Assembly: GCA_038734945.1 (NCBI GenBank)
Contig: JAVYOA010000001.1
Location: 62,001 to 126,000 of the forward strand
Source of the DNA: Fervidicoccaceae archaeon
Lineage (GTDB): Archaea > Thermoproteota > Thermoprotei_A > Sulfolobales > Fervidicoccaceae
DNA length: 64,000 bases
Direction of reading: 5' to 3'
Below, one piece after another: positions 17,034 to 24,289 of this stretch. Under the pieces are notes generated by a model. The model was given only the letters and a program-made list of their open reading frames with translations. It did no database searches and was not told where the DNA came from. The translations under genes and the position numbers were made by a program. How positions within the stretch are numbered: position 1 is the first letter of the stretch; each line of letters opens with the position of its first letter.

Positions 17034-17082
17034 GAAAGGTTATTTTCTCTCTACTTTAAAGCAAAAGGAAAAGTGATCCAGC

Positions 17083-18795
17083 ATGGAGACAGGAAGTGCA
17101 GCTGATAGAGTCTTCGAGGTTGGAAAGAGGAGGGGGTTCTTTTGGCAGTCCTATGAAATATATGGCGGTCTCAGTGGAATGTATGACCTAGGACCATATG
17201 GCATCATGCTGAAGGAGAACATAATCAATGAGTGGAAGTACCACTTCATAAGAAGGCACCAGGAGATAATGGCTGAATTAGAGACTCCGATAATCGGACC
17301 AGAAATCGTATATGCAGCCTCAGGACATCTAGAGAGCTTCACAGACCCAATAGTTACCTGTCTAAGCTGTGGGAGGAAGTTCAGGGCAGATCAGTTAATA
17401 GAGGAAGCTGCTGGAGTTAAGGTGGAAGGCAAGCCAAATGAGGAGCTAACTGCAATTATAAAGGAAAGAGGAATAAAATGTCCAGTTTGTGGTGGAGAGC
17501 TAAGCGAGGTGAAGGCCTTCAATCTCCTCTTCAAGACCCAAGTGGGACCCTATGAGGGGAGCATTGGATATGTGAGGCCTGAGCTTGCCCAGGGAATGTT
17601 TCTCAACTTTAAGCGTGTGTACAATGTAATGAGGGAGAAGCTACCGATTGGGATAGCACAGGTAGGCAGAGTGGGGAGGAATGAGATATCTCCAAGGCAG
17701 GGCATGCTTAGGCTCAGAGAGTTCACTATAATGGAGCTCGAGTTCTTCTTCGATCCCGATAATCCTGGCCATGAGGGATATATTGAGCCGCTGCTCGGAA
17801 GAAGTCTGAGGATTCTCACCGCTAACGATAGGATTTCTGGAAGAGAGGAGCCTAGAACAATGACTCTCAGGGAAGCACTGGAAAGCGGAACAATAAAGAC
17901 TCCCTGGCTCGGCTACTGGATGGTTGTCTCTCTGGACTTTCTGAAGGCTCTAGGAATTCCAGAGGAGAACATATATTTCGAGGAGAAGCTTCCAGAGGAG
18001 AGAGCCCACTATTCAAGGCAAACATTCGATCAGCTTGTAAAGACAGAGAGATGGGGGTGGATTGAGGTCTCTGGACATGCATATAGGGGGGATTATGATT
18101 TATCGAGACATTCTATTTACAGCAAGCAGGACCTCTCTGTTTTCAGGCAGTTCAAATCTCCTGCAATAAAAAGGAAGAAAGTTGTAAAGGTGAATAGAGC
18201 TATACTAGGAAGACTATTCAGAGAGAGAGCCGTTGAAATAGAGAGAGCAATTCTCTCCATGGATCCTTCTGCTATCGAGAAGCTTCTGGAGGAGAGAGGT
18301 TGGATTGAAATAAATGGAGAGAGGATCAGTGCAGAAGCTATATCCATTGAGGAAATAGAGGAAAAAGAGGCTGGCAGGAGGATCATTCCCCATGTCGTTG
18401 AGCCATCCTTCGGTGTGGAAAGGTTGCTATATGTCGTAATGGAGTATGGGCTGAAAGAGAAGGAGGATAGGATCATTCTCTCCATACCTGCAAGGCTCTC
18501 TCCCATCAAAGTAGCGGTCTTCCCCCTCGTTAATGACGAAGCGCTGGAGAAAATTGCCATGGATTTATATGAGAGGATCAAGCAAACAGGCATAACAGCA
18601 GTGTACGATAATTCTGGGAGCATTGGAAGAAGATATGCAAGAGCTGATGAAATTGGAGTTCCCTTTGCCATAACCGTGGACTTTCAGAGCACACAAGATG
18701 GTACTGTAACAGTTAGAGATAGAGATAGCTGGAAGCAGGAGAGAATCAAGATATCGGAGGTCATAGATCTTATTAGAAAGAAGATTTCCTTTTGA
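17083..18795 (+). CDS. glyS: Glycyl-tRNA synthetase (dimeric, eukaryote/archaeal type)
   Basis: A 570-residue class II enzyme. It opens with VFEVGKRRGFFWQSYEIYGG, typical of dimeric GlyRS. Motif 1 is around YGIMLKENIINEWKYHF; a zinc-type insertion has Cys93/Cys96 and Cys133/Cys136; motif 2 is GRVGRNEISPRQGMLRLREF; motif 3 is EPSFGVERLLYVV, followed by the anticodon-binding domain (IKVAVFPLVNDEALEKIA). It charges tRNA-Gly. A GTGATCC ribosome binding site precedes the ATG. The gene is monocistronic or leads the genes that follow. Confidence 0.95.
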   Translation: METGSAADRVFEVGKRRGFFWQSYEIYGGLSGMYDLGPYGIMLKENIINEWKYHFIRRHQEIMAELETPIIGPEIVYAASGHLESFTDPIVTCLSCGRKFRADQLIEEAAGVKVEGKPNEELTAIIKERGIKCPVCGGELSEVKAFNLLFKTQVGPYEGSIGYVRPELAQGMFLNFKRVYNVMREKLPIGIAQVGRVGRNEISPRQGMLRLREFTIMELEFFFDPDNPGHEGYIEPLLGRSLRILTANDRISGREEPRTMTLREALESGTIKTPWLGYWMVVSLDFLKALGIPEENIYFEEKLPEERAHYSRQTFDQLVKTERWGWIEVSGHAYRGDYDLSRHSIYSKQDLSVFRQFKSPAIKRKKVVKVNRAILGRLFRERAVEIERAILSMDPSAIEKLLEERGWIEINGERISAEAISIEEIEEKEAGRRIIPHVVEPSFGVERLLYVVMEYGLKEKEDRIILSIPARLSPIKVAVFPLVNDEALEKIAMDLYERIKQTGITAVYDNSGSIGRRYARADEIGVPFAITVDFQSTQDGTVTVRDRDSWKQERIKISEVIDLIRKKISF

Positions 18796-18876
18796 GTTCA
18801 AAGGCTAGGTTAACTATATATTCTTTCACTTTTTCTAATATTTCATGAAGCTGACAGTTGATATGAGGTAAGTAGC

Positions 18877-19218
18877 ATGGCTGAGGAGGAAAAGCTACCA
18901 GAGAAGAAGGACCTGAAGTCTCTCCTTGCCGTTATACCGCCTGCCAGTTCGCAGGAAAAGCCCAAAACTGTGAGGGAGAAAAGAATAAGGGTAAGATACA
19001 GCTCTGCCAAGGCAGGACAGATCCTCATAAATTCATCGTTGGCAAAGGAGCTTGGAATAGGAGAGAAAGCAGAAATTGTGATAGCAGGAAAAAAGAAATT
19101 TGTTTTCTCAGTAGTTATTGATGACTCGGTTCCCCCGAACATTGTATATGCAAATACGGAATTCATGAAGGAAAACGGTGTTGCGGACAATAGCATAGCC
19201 ACTCTCAGGTCCGCATGA
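18877..19218 (+). CDS. Conserved protein of unknown function with an AbrB/barrel-like core
   Basis: 113 residues. The N-terminal third is charged and probably disordered (EEEKLPEKKDLKSLLAV). A basic RIRVRYSSAKAGQILINSSL stretch follows, then a beta-rich core, LGIGEKAEIVIAGKKKFVFSVVI, and an end SIATLRSA. The Gly-Glu-Lys-(hydrophobic) repeats recall swapped-hairpin AbrB or double-psi barrels; this is a pattern impression only. It is followed 13 bases later by an all-helical protein, and the two may work as a pair. Confidence 0.6.
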   Translation: MAEEEKLPEKKDLKSLLAVIPPASSQEKPKTVREKRIRVRYSSAKAGQILINSSLAKELGIGEKAEIVIAGKKKFVFSVVIDDSVPPNIVYANTEFMKENGVADNSIATLRSA

Positions 19219-19231
19219 TTGAGAACAGAGC

Positions 19232-19630
19232 GTGGTGGTTTTGAGATCTAGACCAAGGGACTTTCAAACCATAATGACAGAGAGGGAGAAGGTCTACAGG
19301 AAGCTTGAAGAAATGCTTGAGTCCAGACTGGGGGATGAAGAGGAAAGGAAGGTTATTGCGCTCTTGGAGAGGAGCAGAAGAATCAGGGCGGAAATGATTC
19401 TATTCATAGAGCAGTACTCCTCACAGGCAAACAACGAGGAGGAAATGGAGTATGTGAGAACAATCATGGACTTTCTCAGATTAGTTGACTCGGAAAGGGA
19501 ATCTGAGCTCATAGAGAGAGTCATCGATCTCTCTCTAAAAAGCGACGGTATCTTGAAAGAGAAAAGGGATTGGCTAATGGAACAGCTTGAGGAGAGCAGG
19601 AAGCTAGGAAGGTTGTACGCCGTTCAGTGA
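19232..19630 (+). CDS. All-helical protein of unknown function
   Basis: 132 residues from GTG 19232, or from TTG 19241, which lies just after a GTGGTGG site. Almost entirely charged amphipathic helix (RKLEEMLESRLGDEEERKV, LMEQLEESRKLGRLYAV); no Cys or Gly-rich motif and no membrane segment. The N-terminus LRSRPRDFQTIMTER has the look of GINS-type or coiled-coil adaptor proteins, but no family can be named. It is probably cotranscribed with the 113-residue protein upstream. Confidence 0.6.
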   Translation: MVVLRSRPRDFQTIMTEREKVYRKLEEMLESRLGDEEERKVIALLERSRRIRAEMILFIEQYSSQANNEEEMEYVRTIMDFLRLVDSERESELIERVIDLSLKSDGILKEKRDWLMEQLEESRKLGRLYAVQ

Positions 19631-19758
19631 AGGACTGAGATTTTTATGAAAAGAAAGCTTATAAGGATTCGAAATGAGATTCTCTATAAGCTCAATGATA
19701 GAAATTAATATGGGACCCACCGAAATTTGGCAAAAAAATCGAAAGGTGTTCACTCATA

Positions 19759-20445
19759 ATGCCTGAAGGCATAATAAACCCGAATGATGAGGCTGTCCAG
19801 AGCAGTATAGCGGAAATGAATTTGTTTGAGCAGCTCCAGAAAATCCTCAGTGTTGTTGATGCAGAGGGAAAAAGGTTAGAAGAGATATTGAGCATGATGA
19901 ATGAGGGCAAGCTTGAGCTAGCCAAGAAGGGATATGAGTATGTGAAACAGCTCAAGGATGAGGCTCAAAGAATAAGAGAGAGCACCATGGAGTATGTGGT
20001 GAGGGCCTCGCCTGCTCTGCTGACAAAGGAGCTCTACATGTTCTCACTATCTCATCTTGACAGGCTAATTCAGATAATGGATTCTATAGCATACAGAGTT
20101 ACAATTATAGCTCAATCTGGAGTGGGGTTGGATGGAGATGTGAGAGAGAAGCTAATGCTGATCTCGAGCAAGTCGTTGGGAATGGTGGGGGATCTGTTTC
20201 AGGAAGCCAAGCTCCTTAGCACCAACATGAGGGGGATAATAGATATACACGAAAGCATAAATGCTAAGGAAGAAGAAGTGGATCAGATCTATAGAAGTCT
20301 TGTGCTGGAGATAATCAAGAAGTACTCCAGGGATCTATTCTCCCTCATGATTCTGAAAGAGATAATAGATCTTGTTGAGGATCTCGCTGATATAATAAGG
20401 GAAGCAAGTCATGACTTCAAATACCTCGCACTCCACAAGCTCTAA
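19759..20445 (+). CDS. DUF47/PhoU-like protein
   Basis: A 228-residue helical protein. The pattern GKRLEEILSMMNEGKLELAKKGYEYVKQL, then EKLMLISSKSLGMVGDLFQEAKLL and SLMILKEIIDLVEDLADIIREASHD, matches the DUF47 family, whose members resemble PhoU and usually pair with Pit-type phosphate permeases. No permease gene is adjacent. Its 3' end overlaps the endA start by 35 bases, so translation of the two is likely coupled. Confidence 0.7.
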   Translation: MPEGIINPNDEAVQSSIAEMNLFEQLQKILSVVDAEGKRLEEILSMMNEGKLELAKKGYEYVKQLKDEAQRIRESTMEYVVRASPALLTKELYMFSLSHLDRLIQIMDSIAYRVTIIAQSGVGLDGDVREKLMLISSKSLGMVGDLFQEAKLLSTNMRGIIDIHESINAKEEEVDQIYRSLVLEIIKKYSRDLFSLMILKEIIDLVEDLADIIREASHDFKYLALHKL

Positions 20446-20992
20446 TCCCAGAGCTTCAGGCATTCTACTGGGCCTAAGGGTAGTTCTATTCAGCGGTGAG
20501 AGCTCCTCCCACATATATGCCCAGGGATTTTACGGAAAGCCCTTCGGAATCAAAAAGCCAGAGCGAAAGCAATATAATGAGGCTATAGAGCTATCACTGG
20601 TTGAGGCCCTCTATCTCCTTGAGAGAGGAATGATAGAAGTATACACCTTTGATAATGTCAAGCTAAGTGCGGATGAACTGAGAGGGGAGGCTAGGAAGAG
20701 AATAGAAAACTTCGACTCTCTCTATAGAATATATGAGGATCTGAGGAAGAAGGGGTTCGTTGTGAGAAGCGGCCTCAAATTCGGCTCCGACTATGCGATT
20801 TACAGAGTTGGTCCAGGAATAGAGCATGCCCCATACCTCGTGCATGTATATAAAGGAGAGCAGGAAATAGATCCGATTGAAATTGTGAGAATGGGAAGAT
20901 TGAGCCACAGTGTAAGAAAGAAATTCATGCTAGCTATAGATGATGAGAAAAGTGGAATAGAATATGTTCTTTTCAAGTGGTTCAAGCCCTGA
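20411..20992 (+). CDS. endA: tRNA-splicing endonuclease (EndA)
   Basis: A 193-residue protein. The C-terminal catalytic domain carries the family triad: Tyr131 in FGSDYAIY, His139 in EHAPYLVHV, and Lys170/171 in SVRKKFML. The N-terminal domain (GLRVVLFSGESSSHIYA) is the non-catalytic half. It cleaves bulge-helix-bulge motifs in intron-containing tRNA and rRNA precursors. In Thermoproteota the enzyme is generally heterotetrameric, with a second, structural subunit encoded elsewhere. The start lies inside the DUF47 gene. Confidence 0.9.
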   Translation: MTSNTSHSTSSNPRASGILLGLRVVLFSGESSSHIYAQGFYGKPFGIKKPERKQYNEAIELSLVEALYLLERGMIEVYTFDNVKLSADELRGEARKRIENFDSLYRIYEDLRKKGFVVRSGLKFGSDYAIYRVGPGIEHAPYLVHVYKGEQEIDPIEIVRMGRLSHSVRKKFMLAIDDEKSGIEYVLFKWFKP

Positions 20993-21042
20993 AGGGGCGT
21001 GGATTCCTTGTTCCTTGCATTTAGTCCGGAAGGTGTTATGCA

Positions 21043-21483
21043 TTGAGTAGGTTTGAAAGAGGAGGCAGGGAAGAGAGGTTTCCAAGAAAGTTTGAGGGAA
21101 GAGAAAGAGAGGAGAGGAGAGGAAGATATAGAGAGGAAGAGCAAACTCCCGCTCCAATAGATGGAAAGTGCAACAACTTGTGCCCCCTTTTCTGGTGCAC
21201 TAAGAGAGCTTACCAGATAAGGAGGGATCCCAGAAGCGGAAAAAAGTATGTTTTCTGCAGCTGGATAGGAGATGAATGTATAGGGGCTTCATGTCAGTAC
21301 GCAACATGCAAGTCCAACTATCTTCTCCCAGACGGAAGCTGCAGCTATGTGAAGCAGAAATCTCAACAGGTCTCAGAGGACAAGGAAATATATGAGGACC
21401 TGATGAAAGAGGATATGGACAGAAAGATGAAAGATATCATAAGCAAAAAGCTTGGAAAGAAGAGGCTAGATGACCTAATATGA
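21043..21483 (+). CDS. Cysteine-rich protein with Arg/Glu/Gly-rich N-terminal tail, unknown
   Basis: 146 residues from a TTG at 21043. Residues 1-35 are an RG/RE/ER-rich low-complexity tail reminiscent of RNA-binding RGG tails. Residues about 43-97 carry nine cysteines in a core containing KCNNLCPLFWC, FCSWIGDECIGASC and ATCKSNYL, suggesting one or two zinc or iron-sulfur sites. The C-terminal 45 residues are a charged helix. It lies between endA and the E1-like gene, overlapping the latter by four bases. No family is recognised with confidence. Confidence 0.65.
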   Translation: MSRFERGGREERFPRKFEGREREERRGRYREEEQTPAPIDGKCNNLCPLFWCTKRAYQIRRDPRSGKKYVFCSWIGDECIGASCQYATCKSNYLLPDGSCSYVKQKSQQVSEDKEIYEDLMKEDMDRKMKDIISKKLGKKRLDDLI

Positions 21484-22220
21484 GCTTGCCAGGAAACAAA
21501 GCTCTGGAGAGATATATAAGGCAGCTGAACTTGCTGGGAGCTGATGGTCAGAGGAAACTAGCTGAATCGACTGTCTTGGTTGCCGGATTGGGGGGACTTG
21601 GAAGCGCTGCTAGTCTGTACCTTGCATCATCGGGAGTTGGAAGGCTCTTATTGGTTGACAGAGATGTTCTTGAGATCTCTAATTTGAACAGACAGATTCT
21701 CTACTCTGAAGGCGACATTGGAAAACCAAAGGCGGAGCTAGCAGCAATCAGGCTCAAGCAGTTGAGGGGGGATGCAGAAATCGTCCCTTTTGTCATAGAC
21801 ATATTTGATGATGAGTTCGAGGGCCTTGTACAGAAAAGCGATGTAATAGTAGATGGCATGGATAATTGGAAGGGTAGGATGAGAATAAATGAGCTTGCAG
21901 TAAAGTACAGGAAGCCTTTTATTCATGCTGCGGTAGGAGAATGGTATGGGCAATTGCTAGTTGTTATTCCGGGAAGGGGGCCGTGCCTCCATTGTCTATT
22001 CAGAAATGCCGCCTCTCCGGAAAAGCCGCCTTCCATTTTCCCTCCTTCTCCGGGAGTAATGGGGGTTCTCGAAGCGGCCGAAGCCATAAAGATTTTAACA
22101 GGAAAAGGAGAAGCAAGCTACAACAAGATAATTCATGTGGATTTTCTCAGAATGGAGTTCAGAGAGATAAGGGTAGTAAGAGATCCAAAATGTCCTGTGT
22201 GCGGAAAGCTGGGGACTTGA
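21480..22220 (+). CDS. MoeB/ThiF/UbaA-family E1-like adenylyltransferase
   Basis: A 246-residue protein. The ATP motif GLGGLGSA (36-43), acidic Asp60, ISNLNRQILY (66-75), Lys84 and DGMDN (125-129) are complete for adenylation of a ubiquitin-like C-terminus. Zinc is bound by Cys169/Cys172 and Cys238/Cys241. In ThiF/UbaA proteins a catalytic Cys usually lies just before the GVMG helix; here that stretch reads PPSIFPPSPGVMG, with no Cys, so sulfur or conjugate transfer may use another residue or enzyme. The likely partners are the MoaD-like proteins at 8075, 14498 and 16252. There is no rhodanese domain. Confidence 0.88.
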   Translation: MSLPGNKALERYIRQLNLLGADGQRKLAESTVLVAGLGGLGSAASLYLASSGVGRLLLVDRDVLEISNLNRQILYSEGDIGKPKAELAAIRLKQLRGDAEIVPFVIDIFDDEFEGLVQKSDVIVDGMDNWKGRMRINELAVKYRKPFIHAAVGEWYGQLLVVIPGRGPCLHCLFRNAASPEKPPSIFPPSPGVMGVLEAAEAIKILTGKGEASYNKIIHVDFLRMEFREIRVVRDPKCPVCGKLGT

Positions 22221-22278
22221 AGCTTTTGGAAAACCATGAGATGGGAAAAATTGAAAGTTCATTATAGAGAATTTAGCT

Positions 22279-22358
22279 CTGACATTCTTTCCGCTCTAAA
22301 GAGTGTGGCTTTCAGAATCTGACCTCCTTCCCGCCCTAAAGGACAAGGCTTTTGGTTT
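22279..22358 (+). repeat. Tandem pair of 40-bp hairpin repeats, possible IS200/IS605-type end remnants
   Basis: Two adjacent 40-bp units, 22279-22318 and 22319-22358, share the plan CTGAC - T-rich - hairpin - GGCTTT. Each can fold a 4-5 bp stem around a CCGCYCT loop (TCTTT...AAAGA in unit 1, TCCTT...AAGGA in unit 2). A third related copy lies at 37239-37268. The look is like right-end hairpins of IS605/TnpB elements. No transposase or TnpB gene is present here. Confidence 0.55.
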
Positions 22359-22425
22359 GGTAATCATATTTTTAAATTAGTTTCACTATGATTTTTTAAA
22401 ATACTGTTCTGTGGAGAGATGGGTG

Positions 22426-23139
22426 ATGCCTGAAGAGCAGAAGATGAGTGTGGCTGAAGCGGTCAGATTTATTGTGTCCAAGAATCAGAGCATGATGGAG
22501 TGCCTCAGTGAGGGGCTCGTCAATTATACTTGGTTGGCTGAGAAAATAGCAGATGAAGTTGCCAAGGCTGCAGGAAGAAAGAGAGTAAACCTAGATGCCA
22601 TTAAAGCAGCTCTGATAAGGTATGAAGAAGAGCTAAAGAAAGAAAAGGCGGCTCTGATGAAGTCTGTTGGAAGTGTTTTGGCTAGAAGCACATTGGAGCT
22701 TCAGAATGACATCTCGGTTCTCACTGTAAAGAAATATACAGTGGAGAGAAAGCTCAAGGAAATCCTGGAGGTTGCCTCAAAATCGAGATTCTTCAATTTC
22801 ACTCAGGGGAAGAAATCATACACTCTCGTTATAAGCGAGGAAGACGTTGATAGTATAGAGAAAATCCTGGAAAAAGAAGATATCATGGATAAGGTGAATG
22901 GGCAGAGCGCACTTATAATGATAAGTCCATATGATATCATGTTTACTCCAGGAGTTGTAAATTTTCTAACCAGACTCATGTACCTGAACAGCATAAATAT
23001 AACACAGATAATGAGCTGCTATACAGACACGATACTTATAATTAGTAAAGCAGATTCTGTCAGAGCACTCAAGCTTCTGCAGGATGTCATTGAGCAGCAG
23101 AGAGTAATAGAGAGGGGAATTAAAAGTGACAATGTATGA
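22426..23139 (+). CDS. ACT-domain-like protein with N-terminal helical region
   Basis: About 237 residues from ATG 22426. The start is chosen because a TATA-like TTTTTTAAAAT at 22391-22401 places transcription near 22423, leaving a leaderless or nearly leaderless mRNA; a GTG at 22411 is also in frame. Residues about 1-100 are helical (EAVRFIVSKNQSMMECLSEGL and a helix with KAALIRYEEELKKEKAAL). The last 90 residues have the alternating pattern of an ACT domain (VVNFLTRLMYLNSINITQI, TDTILIISKAD). ACT domains bind amino acids and regulate enzymes. No catalytic partner is seen. Confidence 0.6.
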   Translation: MPEEQKMSVAEAVRFIVSKNQSMMECLSEGLVNYTWLAEKIADEVAKAAGRKRVNLDAIKAALIRYEEELKKEKAALMKSVGSVLARSTLELQNDISVLTVKKYTVERKLKEILEVASKSRFFNFTQGKKSYTLVISEEDVDSIEKILEKEDIMDKVNGQSALIMISPYDIMFTPGVVNFLTRLMYLNSINITQIMSCYTDTILIISKADSVRALKLLQDVIEQQRVIERGIKSDNV

Positions 23140-23184
23140 GAATGTGCCATAATGAGAGGAGGGGAAGTAACATTGTATAAGATT

Positions 23185-23198
23185 GTTCCAGTTGGAAC
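23185..23198. terminator. Short perfect palindrome between convergent genes
   Basis: GTTCCA-GT-TGGAAC at 23185-23198 lies between the convergent ACT-like gene (stop at 23139) and ferredoxin gene (stop at 23248). It may be a terminator hairpin or a dyad site; no T-run follows directly, so the call is weak. Confidence 0.25.
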
Positions 23199-23247
23199 AG
23201 AAGCATTACCGCGGTGAAGTAGTTCAAAAAAACTTGTGGTTTCCCGC

Positions 23248-23487
23248 TTATACCTTTTCCCAATGTATAACTGAGACAGGGCAGCTCTCTGCTGCCGATT
23301 TGACGCACTCCTCTAGGCTTTCATCAACGAGTCCGGTTGATGGATCGCTTGCATTCGTTCTCCATTTAGCCACAATCTGGCTCTTTCCATCATCCTGGTT
23401 CATTTCAAAAACGTCTGGACAAAGATTTACGCAGACCATATCTCCTATGCATCCATCTCTATCAATTGTTACCTTAATTTTTGCCAT
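23248..23487 (-). CDS. [4Fe-4S] ferredoxin, Asp-ligand type
   Basis: About 79 residues from ATG 23487 (an extra MMR lies before it). The cluster motif CIGDMVCVNLCP has Asp in place of the second Cys, followed by DVFEM, the arrangement found in Pyrococcus-type ferredoxins, where an Asp-ligated cubane can interconvert between 4Fe and 3Fe forms. A distal Cys is in ESCPVSVI. It would carry electrons for 2-oxoacid:ferredoxin oxidoreductases or hydrogenases in the cytoplasm. The neighbours are the LivF/LivG ATPase genes, so no functional link is implied. Confidence 0.88.
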   Translation of the reverse strand: MAKIKVTIDRDGCIGDMVCVNLCPDVFEMNQDDGKSQIVAKWRTNASDPSTGLVDESLEECVKSAAESCPVSVIHWEKV

Positions 23488-23548
23488 ACGCATCACCTGG
23501 GTTTATCTTGAAACTTTTATGTCTTCCTATTAATATTTTTTCTTTCTT

Positions 23549-24289
23549 CTAACGTCTACTCTGGGTTTTCACACCAAGATAAAGAAGACCCAGCTCAGGA
23601 TCCTCCAGTAGCTTTCTCCCTTCTCCTCTGTACGCGACTTTCCCGCTGCTCATAACGATTGCCTCATGAGATATTTCCAGTGCAAGCCTGGCATTCTGCT
23701 CAACGAGGATCACTGTCTTCCCTCTCTTTGCGTTAAGCTCCCTGATGATGTTTATTATTTGGTGGGCAACTTTGGGAGAGAGAGCAGCGGTCGGCTCATC
23801 GAACATCAGCACATCTGGAGTCCTCATGAGTGCCATTGCTGTTGCAAGCATCTGCCTTTCTCCCCCACTCAGTCTCCCTGCCTTCTGTTTCATGTATGCC
23901 CTGAGAATAGGAAATATTTCCAGTACTTCCTCCATCTTCGATTTAGCTTCTTCCTTGCTGAGAGTATATGAAGCCATTATAAGATTTTCCTGAACAGTGA
24001 GATTGTCGAAGACATTCTGTGTCTGCGGAAGATATGCTATCCCCAGTTTTGCTATCTCGTGGGGGGGCTTCGATGTTATGTCCTTTTCTTTCAGCAGTAT
24101 TCTTCCAGACATCACCCTTGTTAGTCCAAAAATGGTCTTCAAGAGCGTGCTCTTTCCGCTTCCATTTGGTCCAACTATGCCCGTTATTTTCTTTTCTGGA
24201 AACTCTAGGTCTACATCAAAGAGAATGTGCATTTTCCCATATCCAGCATTTAGTTTCTCAGTTTTCAATATTATGCCTTCCAATTTCAC
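23549..24289 (-). CDS. livF: ABC transporter ATPase LivF
   Basis: A 246-residue ATPase beginning GTG at 24289 directly after the livG stop. Walker A GPNGSGKST, signature LSGGERQM and Walker B VLMFDEPTAAL are intact. LivF-type features: GMHILFDVDLEF-like N-terminus with AGYGKMHILFDV and the KLGIAYLPQTQNVFDNLTV segment. It powers a HAAT-family importer. No permease or binding-protein gene adjoins; the LivH/LivK genes at the left edge of the window are the natural candidates. Confidence 0.88.
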   Translation of the reverse strand: MKLEGIILKTEKLNAGYGKMHILFDVDLEFPEKKITGIVGPNGSGKSTLLKTIFGLTRVMSGRILLKEKDITSKPPHEIAKLGIAYLPQTQNVFDNLTVQENLIMASYTLSKEEAKSKMEEVLEIFPILRAYMKQKAGRLSGGERQMLATAMALMRTPDVLMFDEPTAALSPKVAHQIINIIRELNAKRGKTVILVEQNARLALEISHEAIVMSSGKVAYRGEGRKLLEDPELGLLYLGVKTQSRR

